64,000 nt of DNA from Acidobacteriaceae bacterium KBS 89. Its GTDB lineage: Bacteria; Acidobacteriota; Terriglobia; Terriglobales; Acidobacteriaceae. A program made the position numbers and the translations under genes. Under the pieces are notes generated by a model that was not told the DNA's origin, made no database searches, and saw only the letters and a list, made by a program, of their open reading frames with translations. Where the stretch lies: assembly GCA_000381605.1 (NCBI GenBank), contig KB906754.1, forward strand, positions 517,147-581,146, written 5' to 3'. Numbering within the stretch: position 1 is the stretch's first letter; every line of letters begins with the position of its first letter. Below are positions 39,931-48,911 of this stretch, in pieces.

Positions 39931-40905
39931 TTAGTTGCTAATCGAGAGCACAAGCTTTCCTGTTGTTCCCCGACCCTCCAGATCACGGTGAGCTTTAGCA
40001 ACATCCTTCAAGGCGTAAGGCGGATTAACCAACAATTTGAGTTCGTCAGTCTTGTACATCGTGAATATGGCGTCGGTAATTGAAGTGAGTTCCGTCCGTG
40101 TTCGCACGTAGTCAAGAGAGATCGGGCGCGTCACGTACAACGAGCCCATTGTTGATAGCCGTGCGAGGTCAAACGGCGGTACGGGGCCGCTAGCGGCCCC
40201 ATAAAGAGCCAGAAGACCTCGTGGCCGAAGGCACCTCAAAGATTGTTCAAAGGTAGCTTGGCCGACACCGTCGTATACGACATCGAGTCCGATACCATTT
40301 GTGATCCTCTTCACTTCTTCATCAAATTTTGTTTGACTGTAGAGGATGATTTCGTCCGCGCCAGCCTCGCGTGCAAGCTCGGCTTTTTTTGGATTCGAGG
40401 CGGTCGCGATCACGGTCGCACCAGCCCCTTTTGCCATTTGAGTTAGCAGGTAACCAACACCTCCCGCGGCAGCGTGAACCAAGACGGTATTTCCAACCTT
40501 CAACTCGAATGTCAAATGGCTTAAGTAGTACGCAGTGGCACCCTGGACCATCAGTGCAGCAGCACTTTGAAGATCAACCCCCTGCGGTACCCTCACTAAC
40601 GTCTTTGCGGGGACAATTGCTTTTTCGGCATAACTTCCAAGAGGGCCCCACCAAGCCACGGGATCACCAACCGAGAAATCGGTTATGCCTTCGCCGAGGG
40701 TCTCCACGTATCCCGACCCTTCCCCGCCGGGAATGAATGGCAACGGCGCATGGTACTTGCCTTCGCGATAGTAAACGTCAATAAAATTTACGCCCGACGT
40801 GTGCACCCGGACGAGCACTTCTCCCGCCTGAGGCACAGGATCGGGAAGTGTGCGCAATTCTAGGACTTCTGGTCCCCCTGTTGATCGAACTTGGACCGCT
40901 CTCAT
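39931..40905 (-). CDS. NADPH:quinone oxidoreductase, zinc-free MDR family
   Basis: The ATG at 40905 follows AAGGGG and starts the typical MRAVQVRSTGGPEVL, so the longer frame is not used. The 324-residue protein has GVNFIDVYYREGKY, the nucleotide motif VHAAAGGVGYLLTQMAKG and VYDGVGQATFEQSL. It lacks the zinc-binding cysteines of alcohol dehydrogenases. It reduces quinones or enones with NADPH, typically QOR1-like. It is the second gene of a four-gene operon (outer-membrane protein 25 bp upstream, tautomerase 24 bp downstream). Confidence 0.92.
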   Translation of the reverse strand: MRAVQVRSTGGPEVLELRTLPDPVPQAGEVLVRVHTSGVNFIDVYYREGKYHAPLPFIPGGEGSGYVETLGEGITDFSVGDPVAWWGPLGSYAEKAIVPAKTLVRVPQGVDLQSAAALMVQGATAYYLSHLTFELKVGNTVLVHAAAGGVGYLLTQMAKGAGATVIATASNPKKAELAREAGADEIILYSQTKFDEEVKRITNGIGLDVVYDGVGQATFEQSLRCLRPRGLLALYGAASGPVPPFDLARLSTMGSLYVTRPISLDYVRTRTELTSITDAIFTMYKTDELKLLVNPPYALKDVAKAHRDLEGRGTTGKLVLSISN

Positions 40906-40930
40906 CCGTTGCCCCTTTCGCAGAAATTGA

Positions 40931-41752
40931 TCATCCCTTCCTTGGAAAGAGAAATTGCATTTGGAATCTTGCAGACCAATGGGTCGTTCCATCTGGGTAC
41001 TCGGCGTTTCGAAAAAATTGCGTATAGATGTTCACGGGAAGCTTCTCAAAATGAACGATCTTTCCAACCCCACCACCGACGGGCACTACCCATCGTTCAG
41101 CTCGTTGTTTCTCCCAATCTGCGGTGATGATCGGTGAAGAGGTGAGGTACCATCCGTGACGAAGGTTATAGTTTACGAATGGCTGCATCAGCATCTGATT
41201 GACATCCTGTCGCGCTGATGGTCCCGCCACGGAAAACAGGTTGTACACCAGCGTTCCATATAGCCAATGTCCTTGGCTCCTTAGTGCAACAACTGTCGGG
41301 CCGACACTGAGTTTCTTCGTACCAAGGATGTCTTCCGTTGCGGTAGGAAAAGAGACGATTGGTCCTGCGCCCCAAATAATAGGGCCAGCCTTTGCCGGCG
41401 ATAGAAACAGCGACAGGCTGACGTCTCCTAGCCCGGTTGTTCCGTTAGCTCCTGGCGCCAGGTCGGGCACCTGGATCACCGGAATGATGGTCCGCGTAAT
41501 AAGATTCCAATCCTTCGTCAGAGTAAACGGGACAACAGGCTTCATCTCAAGAACGTAGCTGTCTTCTTTATTAATTCCTGTTTGAGGATTGAAGTCATTC
41601 TCGAACGGCACTGAAATTAAACGTGCGATCGGATTCTGCGCTTGCTTGGCTATATTCGAACTCTCCTGTGCCCGAGTTGGCTGGACACTGGCAATGATGG
41701 TCAAACTGATTAGGGCGATTTTGCATATTGGCTGTATCGAGCTGCCGCGCAT
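40931..41752 (-). CDS. Outer-membrane beta-barrel protein, transporter-like
   Basis: From the ATG at 41752 (GGAAG upstream) the product is 273 residues with a signal peptide (ICKIALISLTIIASVQPTRAQ). The rest alternates strands with glycine-rich turns and ends in a strand (SARFQMQFLFPRKG), as in small beta-barrels. The phrases VPFENDFNPQTG and TGLGDVSLSLFLSP resemble proteins often labelled neuromedin U or transporter, a name without functional meaning in bacteria. First gene of the operon leading to quinone reductase, tautomerase and dehydrogenase, so it may admit their aromatic or acid substrate. Confidence 0.75.
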   Translation of the reverse strand: MRGSSIQPICKIALISLTIIASVQPTRAQESSNIAKQAQNPIARLISVPFENDFNPQTGINKEDSYVLEMKPVVPFTLTKDWNLITRTIIPVIQVPDLAPGANGTTGLGDVSLSLFLSPAKAGPIIWGAGPIVSFPTATEDILGTKKLSVGPTVVALRSQGHWLYGTLVYNLFSVAGPSARQDVNQMLMQPFVNYNLRHGWYLTSSPIITADWEKQRAERWVVPVGGGVGKIVHFEKLPVNIYTQFFRNAEYPDGTTHWSARFQMQFLFPRKG

Positions 41753-42004
41753 CGATGCTTCCACACCGACGGCGGTCAAATGCTTTTCGTTGCATGTCCC
41801 TCCCTCAAAGGCGTTTGCGGCTCGGTTCGAGAGTAATCTTTGAAATTGTCCCATTGTTCCTCCTGGCTCCACCGCGAGATTCGCACTTCTGGCAAGCCAA
41901 GGGAACGTGAGCAACGGTTAGCTTACGGTGATCGGTAACAGCCAAAAATGTGCGTCAAGGCTGGACACCAGTTTTGGATGTATCCACAGGGATTGTGCCG
42001 TTCT

Positions 42005-42051
42005 ATTGCAGGAATATGTAATTGTTTTCACCGAAGTTCAACTGATACTCT
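42005..42051 (+). promoter_or_regulatory. Box 13 promoter in front of a kinase remnant
   Basis: ATTGCAGGAATATGTAAT (42005-42022), 23 nt, then TACTCT (42046-42051). It is 14 kb from the main cluster of boxes and is followed at once by decayed PAS-kinase sequence, so it was probably copied or left together with that gene. Confidence 0.65.
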
Positions 42052-42071
42052 CGCGCAATGACGTGGTTATG

Positions 42072-42826
42072 ACATTCGGCACTGCCATGGTTTTCACGGA
42101 GCACGAGCTCCAGACTCAGGAGCTCCGACGACACGAAGCGTAGTTGGCCGAAGCTCAAAGACTTGGTCACACAGGCAATTTCAGCTGGAAGCTCTCCAGC
42201 GGAGAACTCTTCTGGAGCGAGGAGACCTTCCGAATCATTCAATGTGGCGCAAAGACGAAACCAACCGTGGAATTCGCCCTTGCGCTGCTTCATCAACAGT
42301 ACCGCAACTTGGTGCAGTTGCAAATCGAGAGAGCCCGTCACTGGCTAGTTCCGGCGACTTGGAGTTCGTAGGAGCTGTCATGGACCTCAGCGAGCAGTGC
42401 CACGTAGACGCTCTGATCCTGGACAGGGAGCTCGGGTTATTCGCTGGATTACACATGGATGCCACTACCCAGCCACAGGCCCACATCGAACCACAATTGC
42501 AGTCCACTCTCAACGTAATTCCGGCGTATACCTGGTACGCTGCTCCGTTTGGCGCTCTCCTCTTCGTCAATGAACGAACTGCGGAGTACCTTGGGAATAC
42601 GCTGCGTGCGTTGCTGGAAGAGGACGAAGGCGTAGTCATCATCGATCTCAAAGACGTCCTCATCGTGGACCGAGAAGCAATAAAACTTTTGGCAGTGTGC
42701 GAGTTAAACGGAATGGAACTTAGGAACTGTCCAGCTTATATCCGCGAATGGGTCACAAGAGAGATGGCGGATTGGAATTCTTACAAGAATCGAACTAAAG
42801 GAACGGGGGGCAGCGAGGATGCTTGA
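42072..42826 (+). pseudogene. PAS histidine kinase remnant ending in an STAS-like segment
   Basis: The plus strand reads FTEHELQTQELRRHEA, a TAG where the related kinase at 4.2 kb has Tyr, then LAEAQRLGHTGNFSWKLSSG; the kinase has LAEAQRLSHTGSFGWRPRSG. After frameshifts it continues through a PAS fragment (LNVIPAYTWYAAPFGALLFV) and then switches to an unrelated segment, GVVIIDLKDVLIVDREAIKL, ending in NCPAYIREWVTREM, which looks like a small STAS-type domain. No HisKA or ATPase part remains. From about 42242 the frame is open to 42826, so a PAS-STAS hybrid protein might still be made and overlaps the next gene by eight bases. Confidence 0.65.
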
Positions 42827-43808
42827 TGCGTTTAGTGCACATGACCAGCAGTGCAGTGCTTTGGATGGAGTGAGAGAGGCATTCATACCTCGGGTTCACT
42901 ACCCTGGACTACAAAGCGGCTTCGCTGATCCAGATGTGATAGAAAAAAATCTTTTTGCGAGCGAAGCCGAGAGCAATGAAACGATCTCCGAAGACGCGAT
43001 TCATGATGAGCTCTCTCGAATTCTGGAGAGTTCGATATTTGTTCAATCTGACAGACTAGGCCGATTTCTTCGATTCACTGTTGAGAAAACGTTGGCAGGC
43101 CAAGGGGAGATGCTGAAGGAGTATCTAATCGGCACGGAGGTGTACGCCCGCCCGACTTCCTATCGGCCCAGCGAAGACTCAATTGTGCGCGGCGAAGCGC
43201 GCAGGCTGCGAAGTAAATTGAAGGAATACTACGAATCCGTTGGCAAGAACGACTCACTTTCTATCCACTATCGGCCTGGCAGCTATATGCCCATGTTCCG
43301 CAATCGACATACACATCTAAACGTTATTGCCACAAAATCCTCTCCCCGCGAACGTTTCACTGGCAGAGACGGTATCCGCATCGCTGTTCTGCCCTTCTTA
43401 GACGCTTCCGGCAGCGCCCCGTCCGGTATTTGTGCTCAATTGATCACCGATGAGTTAATTCACGAACTGGTGCGCACAGATGGCATTCGCGTGACCGCGG
43501 CAAGTTCAGTAGCGCCACTGGTCGCAAAAGCTATGGACATTCGTTCTCTGGCCAGGACTCTCGACGTTCAGATCGTATTCGAAGGTACGGTGCGCCACGA
43601 TAACAACCTATTGCGCATTACCTCAAGGGCCGTTGACCCTGCAGACGGATTTCAGATCTGGTCTGAACGGATCGAAACGGAGCAAGATCTGAAAGATCTT
43701 TCCACGGTCTCTGAGCGAATTGCATCTTCGCTTGTAAGCCGCATCCGGCCGACCATAGCTGATCTGGGAAACCGCGTATCGGCGCTGCATCCCCGAACAG
43801 GGGATTAA
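42819..43808 (+). CDS. Winged-helix-like/FlgO-domain regulator-type protein
   Basis: A 329-residue protein. Residues about 55-155 (ELSRILESSIFVQSDRLGRF, VRGEARRLRSKLKEYY, YRPGSYMPMF) match the N-terminal region of the many acidobacterial proteins that combine it with TPR or cyclase-like parts. Residues 180-315 form a FlgO/TolB-N-like domain (IRIAVLPFLDASG, LITDELIHELVR, VRHDNNLLRITSRAVD, QIWSERIE). No TPR repeats follow, so it is a short version. Molecular role unknown; signalling or assembly has been proposed for relatives. It overlaps the upstream hybrid frame and is followed after 14 bp by the truncated SDR. Confidence 0.75.
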   Translation: MLDAFSAHDQQCSALDGVREAFIPRVHYPGLQSGFADPDVIEKNLFASEAESNETISEDAIHDELSRILESSIFVQSDRLGRFLRFTVEKTLAGQGEMLKEYLIGTEVYARPTSYRPSEDSIVRGEARRLRSKLKEYYESVGKNDSLSIHYRPGSYMPMFRNRHTHLNVIATKSSPRERFTGRDGIRIAVLPFLDASGSAPSGICAQLITDELIHELVRTDGIRVTAASSVAPLVAKAMDIRSLARTLDVQIVFEGTVRHDNNLLRITSRAVDPADGFQIWSERIETEQDLKDLSTVSERIASSLVSRIRPTIADLGNRVSALHPRTGD

Positions 43809-43822
43809 CTCTAGGAGGTGAT

Positions 43823-44197
43823 ATGCAAACACTTTATGGAAGGGTCGCAATCGTAGTTGCGGCTTCGGATGGGGTCGGTGCTGCCATTGCACGCTGCTTC
43901 GGAGAACTGGGTGCATCGGTTGTAGTCAACTATGCATCCGATAAAGCCGGCGCCGAGGGGGTTGTCGCTGAGATAGTGAGATCTGGCGGTAAAGCGGTAG
44001 CGTTTCAGAGCGGCATGGCTAGCGCCGAGGATTTCGGCAATGCCGTCAGTTGCGCCCGCCTGAATTTTGGGAGCCCTGACTTTGTCATCAATAACACGCG
44101 TGACTATCCGCAAGATGACTCCGCGCCAAAGACAGAAGAAGACTATCTTTCGGAGTTTCGTGGCTACTTCGCCCAAGCCGACGCAAATCACGCATAA
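43823..44197 (+). CDS. Truncated short-chain dehydrogenase/reductase
   Basis: A 124-residue frame with the N-terminal half of an SDR: GRVAIVVAASDGVGAAIA, where the family has TGASxGIG, so the first glycine of the cofactor motif is lost. It then has VVVNYASDKAGAEGVV and VINNTRDYPQ (NNAG motif altered). The catalytic Ser-Tyr-Lys half is missing. It follows a perfect ribosome site, AGGAGGTGAT, 14 bp after the previous gene and should be translated, yet cannot work as a reductase. Probably a decaying gene. Confidence 0.7.
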   Translation: MQTLYGRVAIVVAASDGVGAAIARCFGELGASVVVNYASDKAGAEGVVAEIVRSGGKAVAFQSGMASAEDFGNAVSCARLNFGSPDFVINNTRDYPQDDSAPKTEEDYLSEFRGYFAQADANHA

Positions 44198-44225
44198 AGA
44201 ACAGTGCCCTTACTGTTGGTGGACT

Positions 44226-44475
44226 CTAGCGTGACGCATGGAAGAGAGTCCCTCATCAAGATGATCGAGAGGAGACCGTGAAAGCATTCGCCCGGACCAT
44301 ACGCCTCGTGCGACGTACAGATAGCGAGTACCGATGGCATCACTCGAAGGCCCGAACAAGCGCTAGGTTCAAGTTGAGTAGTCGATCGAAAAGATCCTGC
44401 CGGCAACTTGTATCGACCGTGTTCAACCCAGCAGGTATTTATCAACCTTATTTCGAATGTCCAGGGGATCTCAAA
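44226..44475 (+). pseudogene. Fragments of a PAS histidine kinase (PAS5 and N-box pieces)
   Basis: Nucleotide runs match the kinase at 4.2 kb in order: gaggagaccgtgaaagc and gagtaccgatggcatcactc correspond to its fifth PAS module near 5925-6020. Further on, tgtatcgaccgtgttcaa and aacccagcaggtattt correspond to its ATPase N box near 6490-6540. The 470 bp between them in the intact gene are deleted, and frames are broken. With the remnant at 42.1 kb this appears to be one former gene, interrupted by the 42.8-44.2 kb genes. Confidence 0.7.
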
Positions 44476-44503
44476 ACAGAATTCCCACGATACGGAGCAC
44501 AAA

Positions 44504-45340
44504 GTGAAGAAGATCGAATGCAATCTGCCTGACTCGCTCTATGAAGCTCTCATGGAGCGGATGCGGACCGACAAGACAAGCTGCGATCACATCGTGGCGA
44601 CGGCTTTGTCACAATGCCTTGGCAAACCGCTTCATACATTATTTCAAGTGTCGACTTCCGCCGCGCTTGTTGAGGGTCTCTATCAAGGTGCGGTGGAGGT
44701 GTCCCGACTCCTAAGACATGGTGATTTCGGACTGGGTACATTCATCGATCTCAACGGCGAGATGGTCGTTCTCGACGGAATCTGTTATCAAATTTCATCT
44801 AACGGCAAGGTTGCCCAGGTAGAAGGCGATCGACTAATCCCCTACGCGGTCGTGACTCGCTTCAATGCGCAATTCTCTCAGCAATACTCAGGTTTGGCTA
44901 GCTTTGCCGAATTAGTCTCAATCTGCGATGGCCTGCGAGCATCGGAGAACCTCTTCTATGCCTTCCGAATTGATGGCAAGTTCTCTTTGGTCGGGACGAG
45001 GGTCATGAAGCCCGTTTCTGAAGGAACCGGGTTGAAGGCAGCTGCATCGGCTCAACAGGAATTTCTGTTTGAGGAACAGGAAGGCACTCTGGTGGGTCTA
45101 TGGTCGCCCGGATTTGCAGGGTCCTTCAGCGTTCCTGGGTACCACTTCCATTTTCTTTCGAATGATCGAGAGCGAGGCGGACATGTCCTCGAATGCAAGG
45201 CGCGGGATATCGTCATCGGCGGATGCACCATGCACGAGATGCATGTCTCTCTGCCTGAGACCGCGGAATTTCTCAAAGCCGACCTCGGTCGGGATCCCAA
45301 TGAAGATCTGATGAGTGCCGAACGGAATCACGAGTCATAA
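44504..45340 (+). CDS. alsD: Alpha-acetolactate decarboxylase with an N-terminal ribbon-helix-helix-like segment
   Basis: The enzyme converts alpha-acetolactate to acetoin. From a GTG at 44504 (GGAG eight bases before) the protein has 278 residues. The decarboxylase core shows LFQVSTSAALVEGLYQGAV, HGDFGLGTFIDLNGEMVVLDG, and the zinc-ligand region PGYHFHFLSNDRERGGHVLE. The first 40 residues (KKIECNLPDSLYEALMERMR ... DHIVATALSQCLG) look like a ribbon-helix-helix fold not found in typical AlsD. A longer frame from 44408 would include kinase-remnant sequence and is not preferred. It is paired with alsS 27 bp downstream. Confidence 0.9.
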   Translation: MKKIECNLPDSLYEALMERMRTDKTSCDHIVATALSQCLGKPLHTLFQVSTSAALVEGLYQGAVEVSRLLRHGDFGLGTFIDLNGEMVVLDGICYQISSNGKVAQVEGDRLIPYAVVTRFNAQFSQQYSGLASFAELVSICDGLRASENLFYAFRIDGKFSLVGTRVMKPVSEGTGLKAAASAQQEFLFEEQEGTLVGLWSPGFAGSFSVPGYHFHFLSNDRERGGHVLECKARDIVIGGCTMHEMHVSLPETAEFLKADLGRDPNEDLMSAERNHES

Positions 45341-45367
45341 CCCCAATTCCAACACAGAGAGGACAGC

Positions 45368-47035
45368 ATGAGTTCAAACGCTTCTAAAACAGGTGCACGA
45401 ATTGTCGTGGAATCACTGGAGAGGCACGGAGTTACGCATGTATTTGGGATTCCTGGTGCAAAGATCGACAAGGTCTTCGATACGCTGAAGGCTTCGTCGA
45501 TCGAGACCGTTGTGTGCCGGCACGAGCAAAATGCAGCATTCATCGCCGGGGGAATCGGACGGCTGACAGGCAGAGCGGGAGTGGCAATCGTCACTTCAGG
45601 CCCCGGGGTAAGTAATCTCACCACGGGGCTTGCGACTGCAAACAGCGAGGGTGATCCGATAGTTGCGCTCGGTGGGTCCGTAGCCACCTCCCAGAGCCTT
45701 AAGCAGATCCATCAGACGCTGCAGGCGGTTTCGGTTCTCAAGCCCGTGACTAAGTTCTGCGCCGAGGTCGCGTCGCCGGAATCCATTGGCGAGGTTATGG
45801 CGAATGCTTTCCGGGCGGCAGAGTCCGACCGCCCAGGCGCAGCATATGTGAATTTACCCAAGGACATCATGGAGGGAGAAGCGAAATGCGAAGCCCTCGA
45901 CGTTCCCGCGAACCCCAGATTCGGGCCCGCCAGTCGAGGGTCGCTGGCAGATGCCGCAACGCTCATCAATGGTGCGCAACGGCCTGTGCTCTTGTTGGGT
46001 CTGTTGGCCAGTAGACCGCAAAACGCAGATGCCGTTCGGGCGTTTCTTCGTAAGACCGGATTGCCCGCCGTCGGCACCTTCCAGGCTGCAGGAGCTGTTT
46101 CCGCCGATCTCTTCAAGAGTTTTGCCGGGCGAATCGGTCAGCTCGACAACACACCGGGTGACGAACTCCTTGCGACAGCGGATGTCATCATCACGGTGGG
46201 CTACGATCCTGTTGAGTACGACCCGTCGATCTGGAATCATCCGCGATCCGCGCGGATCATCCACCTCGATTCCTCGCTGGCGGATGTCGACAACTATTAC
46301 TCCCCTGCCGTCGAAGTTCTGGGAGACATTGCAGCCAGTTTGACCGGCCTGGCCGAACTCGTCGGCTCTCTCGCCCTTGCACCGGACATCGAGCGTTTCC
46401 TGGCGAAACTCGCCTCGAAGAGGGCCCTGAGGATTGAAGAGGCAGATCGTTATACCGAGGATCCCATCCATCCCCTCAGGATCGTCGCAGAACTCCAGAA
46501 GTGGCTTGCGGATGACGTAACCCTCTGTCTAGATATGGGATCGTTCCATCTATGGATCGCGCATTTTCTCTTCAGCTTCCGAGCGCGGCAGATCCTGATC
46601 AGCAATGGCCAACAGACGCTTGGCGTCGCACTTCCCTGGGGTATTGCGTCATGCCTGGTAAGACCCAACGAAAAGACGCTGTCCATCTCGGGCGACGGCG
46701 GATTTCTCTTTTCCGCAATGGAACTCGAGACCGCAGTGAGGTTGAAGCTGAATCTCGTTCACATGATTTGGATCGACGGCACCTACGACATGGTGGCCGT
46801 CCAGGAGCGAGCGAAATATAAACGTACGTCGGGAGCCGAGTTCGGACCAGTCGACGTCGTGAAGTATGCCGAAGCTTTTGGAGCAGTCGGGTTCAAGGTC
46901 GATACCCACCATCAACTCGGGCCAATACTCCAAAAAGCCTTCGAGATTCCTGGTCCCGTTCTGATTGGAATTCGAGTAGATTATCGCGACAATCACAAGC
47001 TGTTTGAAAAGGTGCACGAGCATCTTCTTAACTAA
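45368..47035 (+). CDS. alsS: Catabolic acetolactate synthase
   Basis: A 555-residue ThDP enzyme that condenses two pyruvates to acetolactate. It carries the AlsS-type marks FGIPGAKIDKVFD, catalytic Glu in CRHEQNAAFIAGG, TSGPGVSNLTTGLATAN and the PP-domain SGDGGFLFSAMELETA. No FAD-binding pattern of anabolic enzymes stands out, and no small regulatory subunit gene is near, both in line with the catabolic form. With alsD it forms a pyruvate-to-acetoin pathway that spares acid production. It uses thiamine diphosphate, as does the decarboxylase at 35-37 kb. Confidence 0.92.
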   Translation: MSSNASKTGARIVVESLERHGVTHVFGIPGAKIDKVFDTLKASSIETVVCRHEQNAAFIAGGIGRLTGRAGVAIVTSGPGVSNLTTGLATANSEGDPIVALGGSVATSQSLKQIHQTLQAVSVLKPVTKFCAEVASPESIGEVMANAFRAAESDRPGAAYVNLPKDIMEGEAKCEALDVPANPRFGPASRGSLADAATLINGAQRPVLLLGLLASRPQNADAVRAFLRKTGLPAVGTFQAAGAVSADLFKSFAGRIGQLDNTPGDELLATADVIITVGYDPVEYDPSIWNHPRSARIIHLDSSLADVDNYYSPAVEVLGDIAASLTGLAELVGSLALAPDIERFLAKLASKRALRIEEADRYTEDPIHPLRIVAELQKWLADDVTLCLDMGSFHLWIAHFLFSFRARQILISNGQQTLGVALPWGIASCLVRPNEKTLSISGDGGFLFSAMELETAVRLKLNLVHMIWIDGTYDMVAVQERAKYKRTSGAEFGPVDVVKYAEAFGAVGFKVDTHHQLGPILQKAFEIPGPVLIGIRVDYRDNHKLFEKVHEHLLN

Positions 47036-47154
47036 ACCGCAGGAACGAGTTGCAGACCTATCCGTGAGGTTGTCGAGATGTTCCTGGAACCGAGCGAAGG
47101 ATAGAAGCTTCTCTTCCTACTTTAAGAAACGGGAAGAAGGGCACGGCGATTGAC

Positions 47155-48621
47155 ATGAAGCACGGTAGAGCCTGGATCAGAATCAAACAAATATTTCCCT
47201 TGATACTGCTGCTCGGTCAGTTCCCTACCCTGCATGCACAGAATATTTCCCCCTTACCTTCCGAACCTTGGACAAACGAGAAGCGCCAGACTCAATTTGA
47301 TCGTTCTCTCCAAGCCAACCAAACCGCGGCCTACACGACTGATCCGAATCACGTATACACGCTGCCCGAATTGATTAACCTTGCCGAACTTCACAACCCC
47401 GATACTCGCGTTGCATGGCAGAATGCAAAGATAAAGCTGGCAGCGGTTGGGATCGCAGCGTCCGCCTTGTACCCCTCTGTTGCAGCGGTCGCTATCGTCT
47501 CAACTTGGCGCAATGGACCTTTGATTGGGACGGAGTTTCGCCGGCAAACCATCGGGCTCTTCCAGCCTACGCTGAATCTCAACTATTTGATCTTTGACTT
47601 CGGCAAGCGCAGTGGCGCGATTGCCGAAGCGAGGAACGATCTCTTCGCTGCCGACTTCGCGTTCAACGACGTCCATCGCAGACTCATCTACCAGACCAGC
47701 TCCGGCTATTACTTTCTCCTCAACGCCCTTGGACAGCTCGAATCGGCTCGTACCACGCTTGCGAACGCGCAGACTGTTCAGAAGGATGCGGAAGCCCGAC
47801 TCAAAAATGGAGTCTCGACCCTCCCTGACGTCCTCGAGGCGAGAGCGGCTACGGCGCAGGCCGAATATGACCTTCAGGCCGCCGATGGCGCACGAGAGAT
47901 CGCCTTGGGGAATCTCTCTACGTCGTTGGGTCTTCCGCCGAGTACCACGCTACAGGTTCAACCGCTCGAGGAGCTCGCTGTGCCTGATGAACTACCCGAA
48001 AGTGTCGAAGATGCCATTGGTCGCGGTTTGCGGCAGCGGCCGGACTTGATGGAACAAGTCGCCAAGATGAGAGCCGCGGACGCCTCGCTAGAGCAAGGGA
48101 AGTCTGCATATCTCCCTTCGCTCTCGTTCTTCGGCTTGGGAGGTTTGCAGCGCGCTTACGGCCAACAAGACCTGCTTCCCGGAACGTACGCTGCTGGCGA
48201 GACTTGGAATGTGAGTCTGACGCTCCAGTGGAATCTGTTCGATGGGTTACATCGCGAACATGAAATCGCTGAAGCCAAAGCACAGAGAGCTCAAGCGAAG
48301 GCGGAGATAGACGCCACAGAAGACCAGATTTCGAACGAGATCTGGACGGCTTACTCCGGCCTGAAAACATCGCAGCACCAGCGAAAGGCCGCTGCCGCTC
48401 TGCTTTTGTCTGCAGAACGGTCTTATGCAGCAGCGCTCAAAGCGTATGACCTCGGAGTGCGGAGTCTCCTCGACGTAGTAGCGGCCCAGCGCACTCTGGC
48501 CCAAGCGCGTTCCGCAGATGTGGCTGCCCAGGCGCAAGTCCTAACTCAATTCTCAAACCTTGCGTTCCGTAGTGGTGACCTTTTGCGCACTGCCTCAAGA
48601 AAGGCCGGTCATCAACCATGA
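47155..48621 (+). CDS. TolC-family outer membrane efflux protein
   Basis: A 488-residue channel protein with signal peptide (IFPLILLLGQFPTLHAQ). Two OEP repeats contain LPELINLAELHNPDTRVAW, FGKRSGAIAEARNDL, LPDVLEARAATAQAEYDL and, near the end, LGVRSLLDVVAAQRTLAQAR. No lipobox is visible. First gene of an operon with YtcA, HlyD and FUSC proteins, the layout of aromatic-acid or p-hydroxybenzoic-acid exporters (Aae-like). Its stop overlaps the ytcA-like start by four bases. Confidence 0.92.
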   Translation: MKHGRAWIRIKQIFPLILLLGQFPTLHAQNISPLPSEPWTNEKRQTQFDRSLQANQTAAYTTDPNHVYTLPELINLAELHNPDTRVAWQNAKIKLAAVGIAASALYPSVAAVAIVSTWRNGPLIGTEFRRQTIGLFQPTLNLNYLIFDFGKRSGAIAEARNDLFAADFAFNDVHRRLIYQTSSGYYFLLNALGQLESARTTLANAQTVQKDAEARLKNGVSTLPDVLEARAATAQAEYDLQAADGAREIALGNLSTSLGLPPSTTLQVQPLEELAVPDELPESVEDAIGRGLRQRPDLMEQVAKMRAADASLEQGKSAYLPSLSFFGLGGLQRAYGQQDLLPGTYAAGETWNVSLTLQWNLFDGLHREHEIAEAKAQRAQAKAEIDATEDQISNEIWTAYSGLKTSQHQRKAAAALLLSAERSYAAALKAYDLGVRSLLDVVAAQRTLAQARSADVAAQAQVLTQFSNLAFRSGDLLRTASRKAGHQP

Positions 48622-48899
48622 ACCGATTGCGTTTTATATCGAAGGCTAACGTCAGGCTATTGGGCACGCTCGCACCGTTTTTAGCGACAGGCTGTCAGCG
48701 CGCACCGGCCTTCAATATTGAAGGATCCTTTTTTCCCGGATGGATGGTCTGTGTCGTATTTGGCATTATCTTCGCTGTTTGCATTCGAGGGCTCCTCAAC
48801 CACATCGATCTCGAGCGGGACGTCAAGCCTCCTATTCTGATCTACCCCTGCGTCACTTTGTCATTTGCGTTAACCATTTGGCTCGTCTTTTTCCGCTGA
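48618..48899 (+). CDS. YtcA-like small lipoprotein/membrane protein
   Basis: A 93-residue protein with a possible lipobox (LATGC, Cys near residue 26) followed by QRAPAFNIEGSFFPGWMVCVV and a second hydrophobic segment (PCVTLSFALTIWLVFF). The phrase FNIEGSFFPGW and the gene's place before an HlyD gene match the YtcA family, found with FUSC-type exporters. Its job is not known; AaeX-like small subunits occupy a similar place in enterobacteria. Overlaps the channel gene by ATGA. Confidence 0.8.
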   Translation: MNRLRFISKANVRLLGTLAPFLATGCQRAPAFNIEGSFFPGWMVCVVFGIIFAVCIRGLLNHIDLERDVKPPILIYPCVTLSFALTIWLVFFR

Positions 48900-48911
48900 A
48901 GCGTTTATTGA

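Noticed and set aside
44408..44503. Longer N-terminus for acetolactate decarboxylase
   Set aside because: This part is kinase-remnant sequence (N-box-like), and a GTG with GGAG at 44504 gives a better start.
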